Of a DNA stretch of 64,000 nucleotides, positions 34,961 to 46,247 are shown piece by piece. The stretch spans positions 1-64,000 of the forward strand of contig JASANH010000419.1 in NCBI GenBank assembly GCA_030248295.1. The letters run 5' to 3'. A model generated the notes under the pieces. It ran no database searches. It had not been told where the DNA came from and saw nothing but the letters and a program-made list of their open reading frames with translations. The DNA is from Mesodorylaimus sp. YZB2_4. Lineage: Eukaryota; Nematoda; Enoplea; Dorylaimida; Dorylaimidae. Numbering within the stretch: the stretch's first letter is position 1; each line of letters starts with the position of its first letter. The position numbers were made by a program, and so were the translations under genes.

Positions 34961-37900
34961 TTAGCAACAGGTCATTTGACAGGGTTGCGTGTCCTGCATC
35001 GGGCAATTAGCACTGTCGTACCCGAGAAGACCACGCACTCGCACTTGGACACCCGCCACTTTGTGCCCATATGCAGGTCCGTAGCAGTGACCACAGCTTT
35101 GCGGCTCGGTGTAACGACATTCGCTCCAAGCTGACCAAGGTGCAGCGTGGCAGTCTGAAACGACAGGTGGACATTCGAGAACTGGAATAGTGAATTCCCG
35201 CAAATTCCTTGAAGCATGCCCAGAAACTATTCACAACGGCGGGAATTCAAAATTTTAATTAAAAGGATACCTGATTTCAATGCTTACCTGCGCCACAAAG
35301 TGGGTCTTGAGCCTGGCATGGTTCCTCTTCCATGAATCGCTTGCATTTCTTGCCACCATACAAGGCTGGCACGCGCACTCTGCGGTACCGACGTCGAATC
35401 CCTTCCCCGCAAGGACCAGTGCAATCAGACCACGAAGTCCACTTGCTGTAGACACAGTCTGAAACAACCTAATGCGCTCTGGAACTGGTATAAAATCCTG
35501 GTTCCAGTTGGAGTAAGGAATAAGATGGTAGTACATAACAGATTGTCAGTGGATGAGACACCTGACCTGTCATCAGGTCCCAGAAATGCAACTTGACCTC
35601 TGATGAAAGACAAATCTTTTACTACCCCTCTCCCACCTTGACACTTTCATAACCATCCAGTAGACAGGCCTAACTTTCACAGACACTTTACCTCCCACTT
35701 TGGCGAAGAGAAATGACCTGTCTCATTCTAATGGTCCCAAGAACACTGTCTTAATCGCTTACCAATCGGACACTTGTTTCTCTCGCATGGTTCGCTTTCG
35801 GCAGCGCAGCCTCGAATCGTGCAGTTGCTACATCCAGCGACAGCGCAGTGCGTAAAGGGCACATTTTTAGGATCACGGATTCGTGTACGCACCCCAGTGC
35901 GACAATCGCATTTGGACCACGATTGCCAGTTCCCCCACAGACAGTCTGGTATAGGGTGAGTGCTTGGAGTCTGGGTTTGAGTTTCAGTTCGGGTTTGGGC
36001 TTGGGTTGAAGTCTGGGATGAGGTCGTGGTCTCAGCTTGTGTTGGAGTTGAGGTCTTAGTCTCAGCTCCAGTCGTTGTCGCAGTCTCGGCTCCAGTCGTT
36101 GTCTTAGTCTCAGGTTGGGTCGTTGTCTCCGTCTCAGGTTGAGTTGTGGTCTCAGTTTTGGCTCCAGTCGTTGTCTCCGTCTCAGGTTGGGTTGGGGTCT
36201 CAGTTTCGGCTCCAGTCGTTGTCTCAGTTTTGGCTCCAGTCGTTGTCTCAGTTTCGGCTCCAGTCGTTGTCTCAGTTTCGGCTCCAGTCGTTGTCTCAGT
36301 CTCGGCTCCAGTCGTTGTCTCAGTCTCAGGTTGGGTCGTTGTCTCCGTCTCAGGTTGGGTTGAGGTCTCAGTTTCGGCTCCAGTCGTTGTCTCAGTCTCG
36401 GCTCCAGTCGTTGTCTCAGTCTCAGGTTGGGTCGTTGTCTCCATCTCAGGTTGGGTTGAGGTCTCAGTTTCGGCTCCAGTCGTTGTCTCAGTCTCGGCTC
36501 CAGTCGTTGTCTCAGTCTCAGGTTGGGTCGTTGTCTCCGTCTCAGGTTGGGTTGAGGTCTCAGTTTCGGCTCCAGTCGTTGTCTCAGTCTCGGCTCCAGT
36601 CGTTGTCCCAGTCTCGGCTCCAGTCGTTGTCTCAGTCTCAGGTTGGGTTGAGGTCTCAGTTTCGGCTCCAGTCGTTGTCTCAGTCTCGGCTCCAGTCGTT
36701 GTCTCAGTCTCAGGTTGGGTCGTTGTCTCCGTCTCAGGTTGGGTTGGGGTCTCAGTTTCAGCTCCAGTCGTTGTCTCAGTTTCGGCTCCAGTCGTTGTCT
36801 CAGTCTCAGGTTGGGTCGTTGTCTCCGTCTCAGGTTGGGTTGGGGTCTCAGTTTCAGCTCCAGTCGTTGTCTCAGTTTCGGCTGCAGTCGTTGTCTCAGT
36901 CTCGGCTCCAGTCGTTGTCTCAGTCTCAGGTTGGGTTGAGGTCCCAGTTTCGGCTCCAGTCGTTGTCTCAGTCTCGGCTCCAGTCGTTGTCTCAGTCTCA
37001 GGTTGGGTCGTTGTCCTTGTCTCAGGTTGGGTTGAGGTCTCAGTCTCGGCTCCAGTCGTTGTCTCAGTCTCGGGTCCAGTCGTTGTCTCAGTCTCAGGTT
37101 GGGTCGTTGTCTCAGTCTCAGGTTGGGTCGTTGTCTCCGTCTCAGGTTGGGTTGAGGTCTCAGTTTCGGCTCCAGTCGTTGTCTCAGTCTCGGGTCCAGT
37201 CGTTGTCTCAGTCTCAGGTTGGGTCGTTGTCTCAGTCTCAGGTTGGGTCGTTGTCTCCATCTCAGGTTGGGTTGAGGTCTCAGTTTCGGCTCCAGTCGTT
37301 GTCTCAGTTTTGGCTGCAGTCGTTGTCTCAGTCTCGGCTCCAGTCGTTGTCTCAGTCTCAGGTTGGGTTGAGGTCTCAGTTTCGGCTCCAGTCGTTGTCT
37401 CTGTCTCAGGTTGGGTCGTTGTCTCCGTCTCAGGTTGGGTTGAGGTCTCAGTTTCGGCTCCAGTCGTTGTCTCAGTCTCAGGTTGGGTCGTTGTCTCCGT
37501 CTCAGGTTGGGTTGAGGTCTCAGTTTCGGCTCCAGTCGTTGTCTCAGTCTCAGGTTGGGTTGAGGTCTCAGTTTCGGCTCCAGTCGTTGTCTCAGTCTCA
37601 GGTTGGGTCGTTGTCTCCGTCTCAGGTTGGGTTGAGGTCTCAGTTTTGGCTCCAGTCGTTGTCTCAGTCTCAGGTTGGGTCGTTGTCTCCGTCTCAGGTT
37701 GGGTTGAGGTCTCAGTTTCGGCTCCAGTCGTTGTCTCAGTCTCAGGTTGGGTTGAGGTCTCAGTTTCGGCTCCAGTCGTTGTCTCAGTCTCAGGTTGGGT
37801 CGTTGTCTCCGTCTCAGGTTGGGTTGAGGTCTCAGTTTTGGCTCCAGTCGTTGTCTCAGTCTCAGGTTGGGTCGTTGTCTCCGTCTCAGGTTGGGTTGAG

Positions 37901-39051
37901 GTCTCAGTTTCGGCTCCAGTCGTTGTCTCAGTTTTGGCTCCAGTCGATGTCTCCGTCTCAGGTTGGGTCGGGGTCTCAGTCTCAGCTCCAGTCGTTGTCT
38001 CCATCTCAAGTTGGGTTGAAGTCTCAGTCTCAGGCTGGGTCGTTGTCCCAGTCTCAGGCTGGGTCGGGGTCTCAGTGTCAGGCTGGGTTGAGGTCTCAGG
38101 CTCAGGCTGGGTCGTTGTCCCAGTCTCAGGCTTGGTCGGGGTCTCAGTCTCAGGCTCGGTTGAGGCCTCAGTCTCAGGCTGGGTTGTTGTCCGAGTCTCA
38201 GGCTGGGTCGGGGTCTCAGTCTCTGGCTGGGTCGAGGTCTCAGTCTCAGGTTGGGTCGTTGTCTCAGTCTCGGGTTGGCTCGGGGTCAGGGTCTCAGTCT
38301 CAGCTCCAGTCGTTGTCTTAGTATCTGGTTGGGTTGGGGTTGGGGCCGCAGAGTTGGTTTGGGTCTGGGTCCAGGTCTGAGCTGTGAATTGTGTTTGAGT
38401 TTGAGGCTGTAGTGAGGATTCAGTGTCGTTACCGTCACTTTGGTCTCTTCTGAACCTATTTTTCGCGTTTGTTTCATTTTTGTAGCCGTAGCTGTGCCAT
38501 TGTTTTGCGTTAGTAGAATCGTCCTTCGTATTTGTGCCATCTAAAGTAAAGTATAGAATCCTACACAAAGAGCTCAGTCAGGAATGCTTTATCAAAAACT
38601 GAATAGTTTTTCTGTAAAATTGATTTACTGATCTGAATTCAGTGCACCTATGCGGTGAAGGTAAATCACACTGACCTGGCAATCAGTCAAGGTTAGGGAT
38701 ACTTCCACAGCTTTTTATGTGGTCATTGGTCATGGTCGCTGCACAATCGCTGAATCGTGTTGACAGATAGGACCCGGGACATCCCAGCTACGGCGAGTTT
38801 TGACATAAAAAGAGACTCTGGACAGCAAATTAATTAGGTACGAAATTAATTAAACAAGCTAATGACGTGGGAAACAGAGTTACAGTGAATGCTTTTTGTC
38901 ACATTCAGATTCCACTTGCCAGACACTGGTAAAACTAAATTTTATACTTCTTACCTGGCTTCCGCTCAGATTTTGATTTTATCGCTGACTTTCCATCGGT
39001 CTGCAAGGCAGACATGACCAGCACAATAAAGCACACCAGTTTACAGCCCAT
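34961..39051 (-). CDS. Secreted mucin-like protein with thrombospondin type-1 repeats, repeat-expanded copy (T1)
   Basis: Complement exons 38955-39051, 35763-38540, 35288-35458 and 34961-35154 join in phase 1 throughout, giving 1079 aa. Order: signal peptide (MGCKLVCFIVLVMSALQTDG); a short charged segment ending in a furin-like KNRFRR; a Thr/Glu/Pro/Gln-rich region of about 750 residues built of 8-residue repeats (ETETTTQP, ETETSTQP, ETETTTGA); then three TSP1-type modules (DCLWGNWQSWSKCDC.., DCVYSKWTSWSDCTGPCG.., APWSAWSECRYTE..) ending QPCQMTCC. Known: such Thr tracts are O-glycosylated, and TSP1 modules carry C-mannose on W-x-x-W. Inference: an extracellular, cuticle or mucus matrix protein. 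It is a tandem duplicate of T2 (40150-42029), from which it differs mainly in the size of exon 2 (2778 against 426 bp). Confidence 0.9.
36045..38330. repeat. 24-bp coding minisatellite within T1 exon 2
   Basis: On the plus strand the units read like GTCGTTGTCTCAGTCTCAGG with TTGG, or with GCTCCA as the variable end. About 95 units of 24 bp run without interruption. Since 24 is divisible by three and most units lack stops in several frames, frames of more than 700 codons are open on both strands. Confidence 0.93.
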
Positions 39052-40149
39052 TGCAACAATTCTTAGCTCTCGCTCGGAGTGTCGTCCTACTTGTGAGGCT
39101 GACCTTGAATGATTGAAAGGTGAGCTGGGTGCGAGGCAAAAATTTTGCTGGATCAGAAAGGCATGGCTCCGCCACCTGTTCAGACTGTCTAGAGTCTGAT
39201 CGTGAGAGAAAATATAAAATACACAACAACCCCCCAAATGTCAGTTACCTGCTCGCCACCAAACACTGGCTGGCATCTGACGAAACACACACGAAGTCAC
39301 AACAGACTGAAATATCGCTTTCTCACGCAAGAAGCTGTCTGCGATGAAGAGGGTCAAATTCATTTGATGCGCAATCAAAAATTAATGTGCAGTAAATATT
39401 CACGTGCAAGCCAAGGTCGCATGTCAAGCGGAGTAACACAATATTCATGAATGAGGGTGCGGGGATCACAGCTGTACGTGATACACACCAGTGATTCCAT
39501 TGATACCCCGCGCCTTATTCCGTTCAGAAAGCCAAATTAACTAGTACCAGCGCCATAGTTTTGGCGAGCTGATGAGACTTTACAATGAGGTAAGGTGAAT
39601 GGAAGGAAGGATTGGTGTCAGAAAAAACTATGCTTGACTTAGCCTAACGTTATTGGCAGATTTGGTTGTAGTGAAAGCAACGATTCCCCGTGCCCTTCTG
39701 CAAGGAATCTCATTCTTTTTTTAAATATATTCGAGCAATATAGTTCTATGAATGGTATTCTCATGAGATATAGCTCACAATCAGCCTTAGAATATAATTT
39801 AATCTGAACGATGAACAGACTTTGAATTCATGATATACAGTATACCTGACACATACACCCTTTTTTGGTAAAGCAAGCCCACGGCAGTTCAGCATAGTAT
39901 TTCGCGCAGACAGTGTCTGAAGAAATTTCAGGCTTGGGAAATTTCAAAATTGTGTATTAGGAAGATTATACTGTAAATATTTCAAGTTTCTAGTTTCTTA
40001 AATGTTACATCAATCAATGTTTAAACGATCCAGACACGAAAATATGATGTATTTTTCAGGATAACTCCATGAACTGTACGCACGAGCATCCGAGACAAAT
40101 ATGGCATGGGTCAGACTATAGCAAATCACCGAGCTTGTCATCTATCTGC
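39052..40149. other. Intergenic spacer between T1 and T2; duplicated flanks
   Basis: 39061-39440 is the promoter side of T1 and aligns with 42040-42360 upstream of T2 (shared words such as AAGTCACAACAGACTG and TCGCTTTCTCAC). 39900-40149 is the 3' flank of T2 and aligns with 34740-34960 downstream of T1 (CACGAAAATATGAT, GACAAATATGGCATG). The duplication therefore included control regions. No further gene is seen. Confidence 0.6.
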
Positions 40150-42029
40150 TTAGCAACAGGTCATTTGACAGGGTTGCGTGTCCTGCAACGGGCAATTACC
40201 CCTGCCGTACATGAGAAGGCCGCGTACTCGAACTTGGACACCAGATACACTGTGCCCATACGCGTCTCCGTAGCACTGACCACAGCTTTGCGGTTCGGTG
40301 TAACGACATTCGCTCCAAGCTGACCAAGGTGCTGCGTGGCAGTCTAAAACAGAAGGTGCGACATCTGCAATTTTGAATTCCCGCCAAGTTTTAATTGTCA
40401 GCCTAGGAATTTATTTAAAAAGCGAAAATTCCGAAGTTTGAGTAATTAGAAGAAAGAATGTTTTTATTTCATACCAGTGACACATCCAGGGTCTTGAGCC
40501 TCGCATCGTTCCTCTTCCATGAATCGCTTGCATTTCTTGCCACCATACAAGGCTGGCACGCGCACTCTGCGGTACCGACGTCGAATCCCTTCCCCGCAAG
40601 GACCAGTGCAATCAGACCACGAAGTCCACTTGCTGTAGACACAATCTGAAAACAGCGAAGGCACTCTGGAACTGGTATAAAATCCTGGTTTCAGTTGGAG
40701 TAAGGAATAAAATTCGAGCAACAGATTGTCGGGGGATGAGACCACTGGCTCCTGTCCATAGGTCACATTACACCCACGAAATTAGCGGTGGCAACTGGAG
40801 GTGGAAGCAGATCTTCAAGAATTTGATGTAGCTCACCCTCTTCATATTACGGACCCACCATACAATTTGCTAAGCCTGTTTTTACAATCAGACACATCCC
40901 ACCCATTCTGTGGCCCCTGAGCCCAAGACCTGTCGATGGTTTGGAGACCCCTGTCATATATGCTCACCAATCGGACACTTGTTTCTCTCGCACTGTTCAC
41001 TTTCGCCAGCGCAACCCCGAATCGTGCAGTTGTTGCATCCAACGACGGCGCAGTGGATGAAGGGCACATTTTTGGGATCACGGATTCGTGTACGCACCCC
41101 AGTGCGACAATCGCATTTGGACCACGATTGCCAGTTCCCCCAAGGACAATCTTGTAAGGCAGTTGTGGTCCATGTTTGGGTCGGTGTCGGGGTTTGGGTT
41201 GAGGTGTGGGTCGTGGTCGTAGTCGTGATCGCGGATGTTGTCGTGGTCTGGCTTTGGGTAGACGTCAGTGGCGGGGATGTGCCGACGTGATTGCCGTGTC
41301 GTTTAGGTCTGTTCTTTGCATATGTTCTGTCAGTGTTGTCGTTTTCATCTCCTTTGGCCGTATTTGGAGAATCGTACCACTTGTTCGATTTATCTGAAAT
41401 AAAAATGCGATGAGACGGCTATGTTGTCCTGCACTCTGTGTTTAATTTAGAAAGCTTCATCAGTACTGTAGCTGAGCTTTGATCAAGGACAGTGATCCGC
41501 GATAAACTCATTCGCACGCCATGACTATGAATGGCCAGAACGCAGGGCACTGCTGGTCAATCAAGCTCAGGTCAATGGTTCTCCAAAATTTAAGGTGCGT
41601 TGAAAATTTATTGCAGCCGCAGCAGTTTTGCAAGGTATAGTATTTGCAAGATCGTAATTAAAACGTTTTATCTGTTGGGAATGGGCCCCTATCAACCTGT
41701 TTTCTCTGAGAATATACACACCCTTCACGTGCCGCGTGTACCCAAAGAAACCAGATATTAGCAAGTGCTCATAAGCGCCAAAGAGATTGATGCTGTGGTA
41801 AAGCACGAACACGAACAGCCGCAAAATTGCGCAAACAGTGTGAGACAGAGCTGCGGTATCACAAACCGTCCTAGTCATGAGAGCACGCTTTGCAAGCAGA
41901 ATCACCAGAGAACTAAATTTTGCAGTCCTTACCGGGCTTCGGTTCAGATTTCGATATTTCCATCGAATTTCCGTGCGTCTGCAGGACCGCCAGGGCCAGT
42001 ACAATAAAGCACGCCAGCTTACAGTCCAT
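40150..42029 (-). CDS. Secreted mucin-like protein with thrombospondin type-1 repeats, short copy (T2)
   Basis: Complement exons 41933-42029, 40968-41393, 40475-40645 and 40150-40343 give 295 aa. Exons 1, 3 and 4 have exactly the lengths of those in T1 (97, 171 and 194 bp). Signal peptide MDCKLACFIVLALAVLQTHG; a furin-like RPKR; a short Thr-rich tract of about 45 residues without a regular repeat; then three TSP1-type modules (DCPWGNWQSWSKCDC.., DCVYSKWTSWSDCTGPCG.., APWSAWSECRYTE..) ending in the same QPCQMTCC as T1. It probably shows the ancestral size of the pair. The role is unknown; an extracellular matrix or secreted mucus component is the simplest reading. Confidence 0.9.
41640..41820. 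repeat. SINE tail remnant and hairpin repeat inside T2 intron 1
   Basis: 41765-41820 (GTGCTCATAAGCGCC..GATGCTGTGGTAAAGCACGAAC) is a decayed subfamily-A SINE tail. 41685-41755 (CCTGTTTTCTCTGAGAATAT..) resembles the hairpin repeat at 63408-63476. Confidence 0.45.
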
Positions 42030-42999
42030 TCTTATCATTCGGTTCTCTCCTTTCGAAAATCGCCGTACTTGTGGGCTGACCGCGAACGACTGAAAGGCGA
42101 GCTTGGTGCCAAAGGCGAACAGAATGACTCTGCCACTCAGGCAGTCTACAGTCTGCGAGAAGATGAAGAATCCCCAACAAGCCCAGACGCCAGTTACCCC
42201 TGCTAGCCAGTAAACCCTGGCAGGCATTTGGCGAAACTCGCAGGAAGTCACAACAGACTGGAAGGTCGCTTTCTCACACAAGAAACTGTCTGTCTACGAC
42301 GAAGAGGGTGAGATAGGAAGCAGTTCATGCGCAATCGAAAATTGATAATGTAAATAATGTAAATATCCAGTCGTAAGCCAAGAGCGTAGGATCTGAAACG
42401 GAGCCAACGTAAGATTCGTAAATGATGGCCCAGATTCGTGCCTGATACATGCAGAGTGATTTAATTGATTTGAGTCAAGGTACAAATTAAAAACGCCACG
42501 CCACTTTTCCTTCGCAATGCCAAGTCAGTATCAGCAACGTAGCTGTGGCTAGCCATGACCTTTTCTTTGTTTACCCCACCGGGCATGGTAAGGGAATCAA
42601 CTCACTGACGATGAGACATTTGACGGTTTCCCCACCACAATTTTTCGCCTGATATGCAGGACGACTTGGGCTGCAAGAGACAGGACGAGTGTGCAGTACA
42701 AAGGCTGTAGGATGCGGGCAGAGTGAAGCAGAAATTTCGCTGCTGCAGTTTTTTTTAGGTACTCCGGCTACGAACTTTTTAAATTCCGCACGTACAGCAT
42801 TTCTGGAAGGATATTTGACGCGCTGCAATACGACTGTATGCGACACCAGACCAATTTTTCTCTCCTGATCAAGGCATGGCTCAAATCCCAAATTCAAAAC
42901 TGCCCAGCGCTGGGAAACAATAAAAAGAGAAGATATACTGTACATTTAGGCAGTGGGACTTTCTTTAGTGAATTCACCAGCATGGCAGCTGCAGATTGT

Positions 43000-43835
43000 G
43001 CGAAGCAGTTTTCTCATTTTTAAGGCTTGTCTTCGTCGTCCTTTTACCATGCGAGCGTGATGCAAGGAGCAAATGCAAGCAACGTTTCAGATCGCAATCA
43101 CAACGTGGCATTAGAGCAATCGAATCGTGGCATTTTTCTGAGCATATTTTGAATGTTGTTCGAAAGTCTAATTGCATGATTGGGGCTTTGAGACGCAAGT
43201 TAAGCAGGCATGTATCGCCCTCAGTGCTAGGAACGGTGTATGGTGCTTGTGTGCGTTCAGTTTTAAAATATAGTTTTGCTGTATGGGATCCGATTTTAGA
43301 AGGTTACATTAATCAGCTTGAGCGCGCTCAACATTATGCTGCTCGTTTGTATCGCCATGATTTTATGGTGAGTCATGATGAAACTTTGCAGAAACTAGGT
43401 TGGTCTTCTATTTTTAATAGGAGGAAGCGCTCGAAGCTTGGTCAATTTTATAAGTTTCACAATGGCTTACATGACTTTTACTTTTATGATCAGCTTAGGC
43501 TGAAATCCGATTATTTACAGGTAAGCGGTAGAACGTGTCAGCCCATTTAGTTGCCCCACGTCATTTCAGTGCGTCCTATCAGCAAAGTTTGTGTATTCTT
43601 GTGTAAATATGTGATAGCTTGTCACCTGAAATTGCCTTGTCTGATTGGTCCCGCTTTTATTCACTTGCATCGAGTGTTCAGTTTCAAAATTGACTCTTGA
43701 TCTTTTAATTAATTTTTATCTTCAGTATTTTCATTATTGCTTGACTTGATTGTAACATTGTCAGTTGTGTTTCTTATCCCTTGAGTGCGCCTTGGTGTTT
43801 GGATGAGAAAAAATCATGAATAAATGAACTGAATG
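43000..43835 (+). mobile_element. 5'-truncated CR1/jockey-like LINE
   Basis: An open frame to 43550 (about 185 codons) encodes the C-terminal part of a non-LTR reverse transcriptase: GALRRKLSRHVSPSVLGTVY, RSVLKYSFAVWDP, INQLERAQHYAARL, LGWSSIFNRRKRSKLGQFYK. These are the conserved post-catalytic motifs of this clade. The 3' UTR ends in a short imperfect repeat (ATGAATAAATGAACTGAATG) and not in poly(A). The tail CTTGAGTGCGCC..GTGTTTGGATGAG resembles the 3' end of the subfamily-A SINEs. Confidence 0.85.
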
Positions 43836-46247
43836 ATCTAACAACAAAATCGTGGGGTACTTGAGAGAATAAGTGTGGCGATTTGTGCATAAATACTCGA
43901 TGGAAATATCAAAATAATGAATGAAGAATTAGCTGCAGAAAACATGTTTCGTCGAAACGAAAACTCGCTATACTAGTTAGTGCACGAATTTATGACATCT
44001 GTTCTCAATTTGAGTATGTTTCTCTCTGTTTCTATTTTTAGTTTGACCATCCGAAAATTCCAGTTGTGTACCTGCTCTGAAGTTTTCATTTTTATGCTAC
44101 TTTTTAAATTTCCCTCCTCACTTTTTTGGATATCAAATGCAAGACAAAACGCAAGCATATTTGGCTTTCAGGTGCTTCGAGCAACAGTCCCTCTAATGTC
44201 CCGTGAGCGGTATTTGGCCTTTTAGAAACAAGTTTTCTAAAAAAGTATTGTTTGAAAGGAAAACACAGGGTTAGAGGGACGCGCTCTTGGTGCCAGTTGG
44301 TGTCAGTCATTACGCCTCGAATTGTGTTGGCATAAGTCTGATCAGCAATGTTAGGTATTGTCCATGAAGCATGATTTCTATGCCGCATGCGAAGTTGAGT
44401 CCAAACATCTGATTGAAATGTCTAGACTCTGATCATTAGTAGCGTGCAGGAATTATCTGTATTCAAAAGCTCTTATCAACAATGCTTTTTTAGAATTGAA
44501 GCAATTAGAAATTTGTTATGACACAGTCGCTGAAATGATACACTGCACTTTTTTATTGCATAAGGCAGGAAAGCGCTGTTATTTGAATTTCGCGCGCTAA
44601 TCTTAAAACACTGCGACACAGTTTGCGGGTGTGAGCAGGGGAACCACTCTTAATTATAGTGTTAGGTCACCTTTTGGACTAAAAAGCTGGGCCTAGAGGT
44701 TCAGCCTGGTCTGGTCTGGTTGCCGTAAATCTAACAATAAGCAATTTCACAAGAAGAATTTAGGCGTATGGCCTTGCCTTTTATCCTACGGAAACAGGAT
44801 TTCAAACTGGTCTGACCTATACTGGTACTGTATGTAGGTCCTAACAGGATAAGAGCAGTCATTTTTGTCAGATGATTAAAAATTGACCAGGATGGACAAA
44901 ACTGTGAACAGAAAAACAAAACTTGGTTCTCATAATATATCTTACAAATTCAGAACTTTAGGTAGTCATGGTTCGCTTAACAGTTTTCCCCGGGTACATA
45001 GGACGTCACCAGGGGGATTGATAAGGCTTTATGGTTCCCCTTGCAAAAATGATACTGAGCTAGTACCGACTCATCCGGAGCTCGAGCGCTGGTAACCCAA
45101 GTCAGACGTCCAAATTGAATATACCAGACCTGCGTGCAAAAAATAGCTGAAATAAACCCAAATCGCAAATTATAAGCAACTTGCTGTGCTTGTGTATGCA
45201 GAAGATATAGCCAACAAGGAGCAGAATAGAATCTAGGCTTCTAATGCACAGATTCTGATCAGATTAAGTTAAAACCCCATATGTGCAAAAATTGTCAAGA
45301 AAAACTATGTTTTTAAAATTACTGGGGGAAAAACCCAGTTTTAGCCATCGACAAACAACGACGGCTCTTCCCATAATCTTCCTTTAGGAATTCGAAATGG
45401 GGTGCTGGATCAGTCCTAAGCCACTGTCATAGCTGTCACACACACGGATATGTTCGCCAGACCATAGGGAGCAGACTTTCAAGTCAAGCAAATGTAACTA
45501 ATTTTTAAGATGAAAAGGCTCATGATTTATGCAGATAACTAATAAGTTTGACGTATTTTAATTCCAATATGGCTAATGTCACGGGATCATTGCTGGGCAG
45601 TGCGTTCCAATGACATTATGCCTTGTACAATTTGCTAATTGCCAGCTGCATTCTTTAGGCTTACAGACTTCTAACAACTAAAGACGCATAGTCAAGTTTA
45701 TCCGTCTCGTCTTTACTAGCCGACAACATCAGGCAAACATCGAACATCCTGGCGTTTTCTTTTGCTTGTATTGAACGAGGAAAAATGAAACCATGCCAAT
45801 CATTTTTGAACTTCCTTACTCTACGTAGAAGAGCAACAATGTATGACGCACTTGCCAGTGTTGAAGAAACGTGAATAAGGATGAAAGGTTGCATGTCCTT
45901 GCAGTGCTATCCTGCCGATATCATGCGACTTGCAAAAATTGAGACACGATGTGTCAGGGCTGCGGGCTTATTATCTCAAATAGGTGCCAGGAGAGTTGCT
46001 CGATCCGATTGTAAGATAGCCTATGCGACAAGACTATTCATTGTTTAGAGTATCAACACATTTCCACGACGTTGTTTGCCATCTCCATTCCATCGTGAAT
46101 GAAAAGACAGATTGAGGAAATTACGAATAGTCCCCAGGCTCTTACTGAGAGGTGCATCTGTTATTTAAATGGATCCCAGGGGAGAATGATTTCGAGGGTC
46201 TGCGAGGAAGCTCTATTTGAAAGTAAGAGATGCCGAGTAGAAGCTAT
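43836..46247. other. Gene-poor stretch, nothing recognised
   Basis: No exon with family similarity, RNA gene or element with clear ends is seen. Several short frames are open by chance. Confidence 0.45.

Noticed and set aside
35751..38009. Second minus-strand frame (Arg/Leu/Pro/Gln-rich, 752 codons) across T1
   Set aside because: A shifted reading of the same repeat. The frame used for T1 continues correctly into the conserved Trp/Cys pattern of the TSP1 module.
36123..38380. Plus-strand frames of 730-744 codons antisense to T1
   Set aside because: They exist only because the 24-bp repeat has no stops in these frames. There is no signal, domain or splice context, and the minus frame is tied in phase to the signal-peptide and TSP1 exons.
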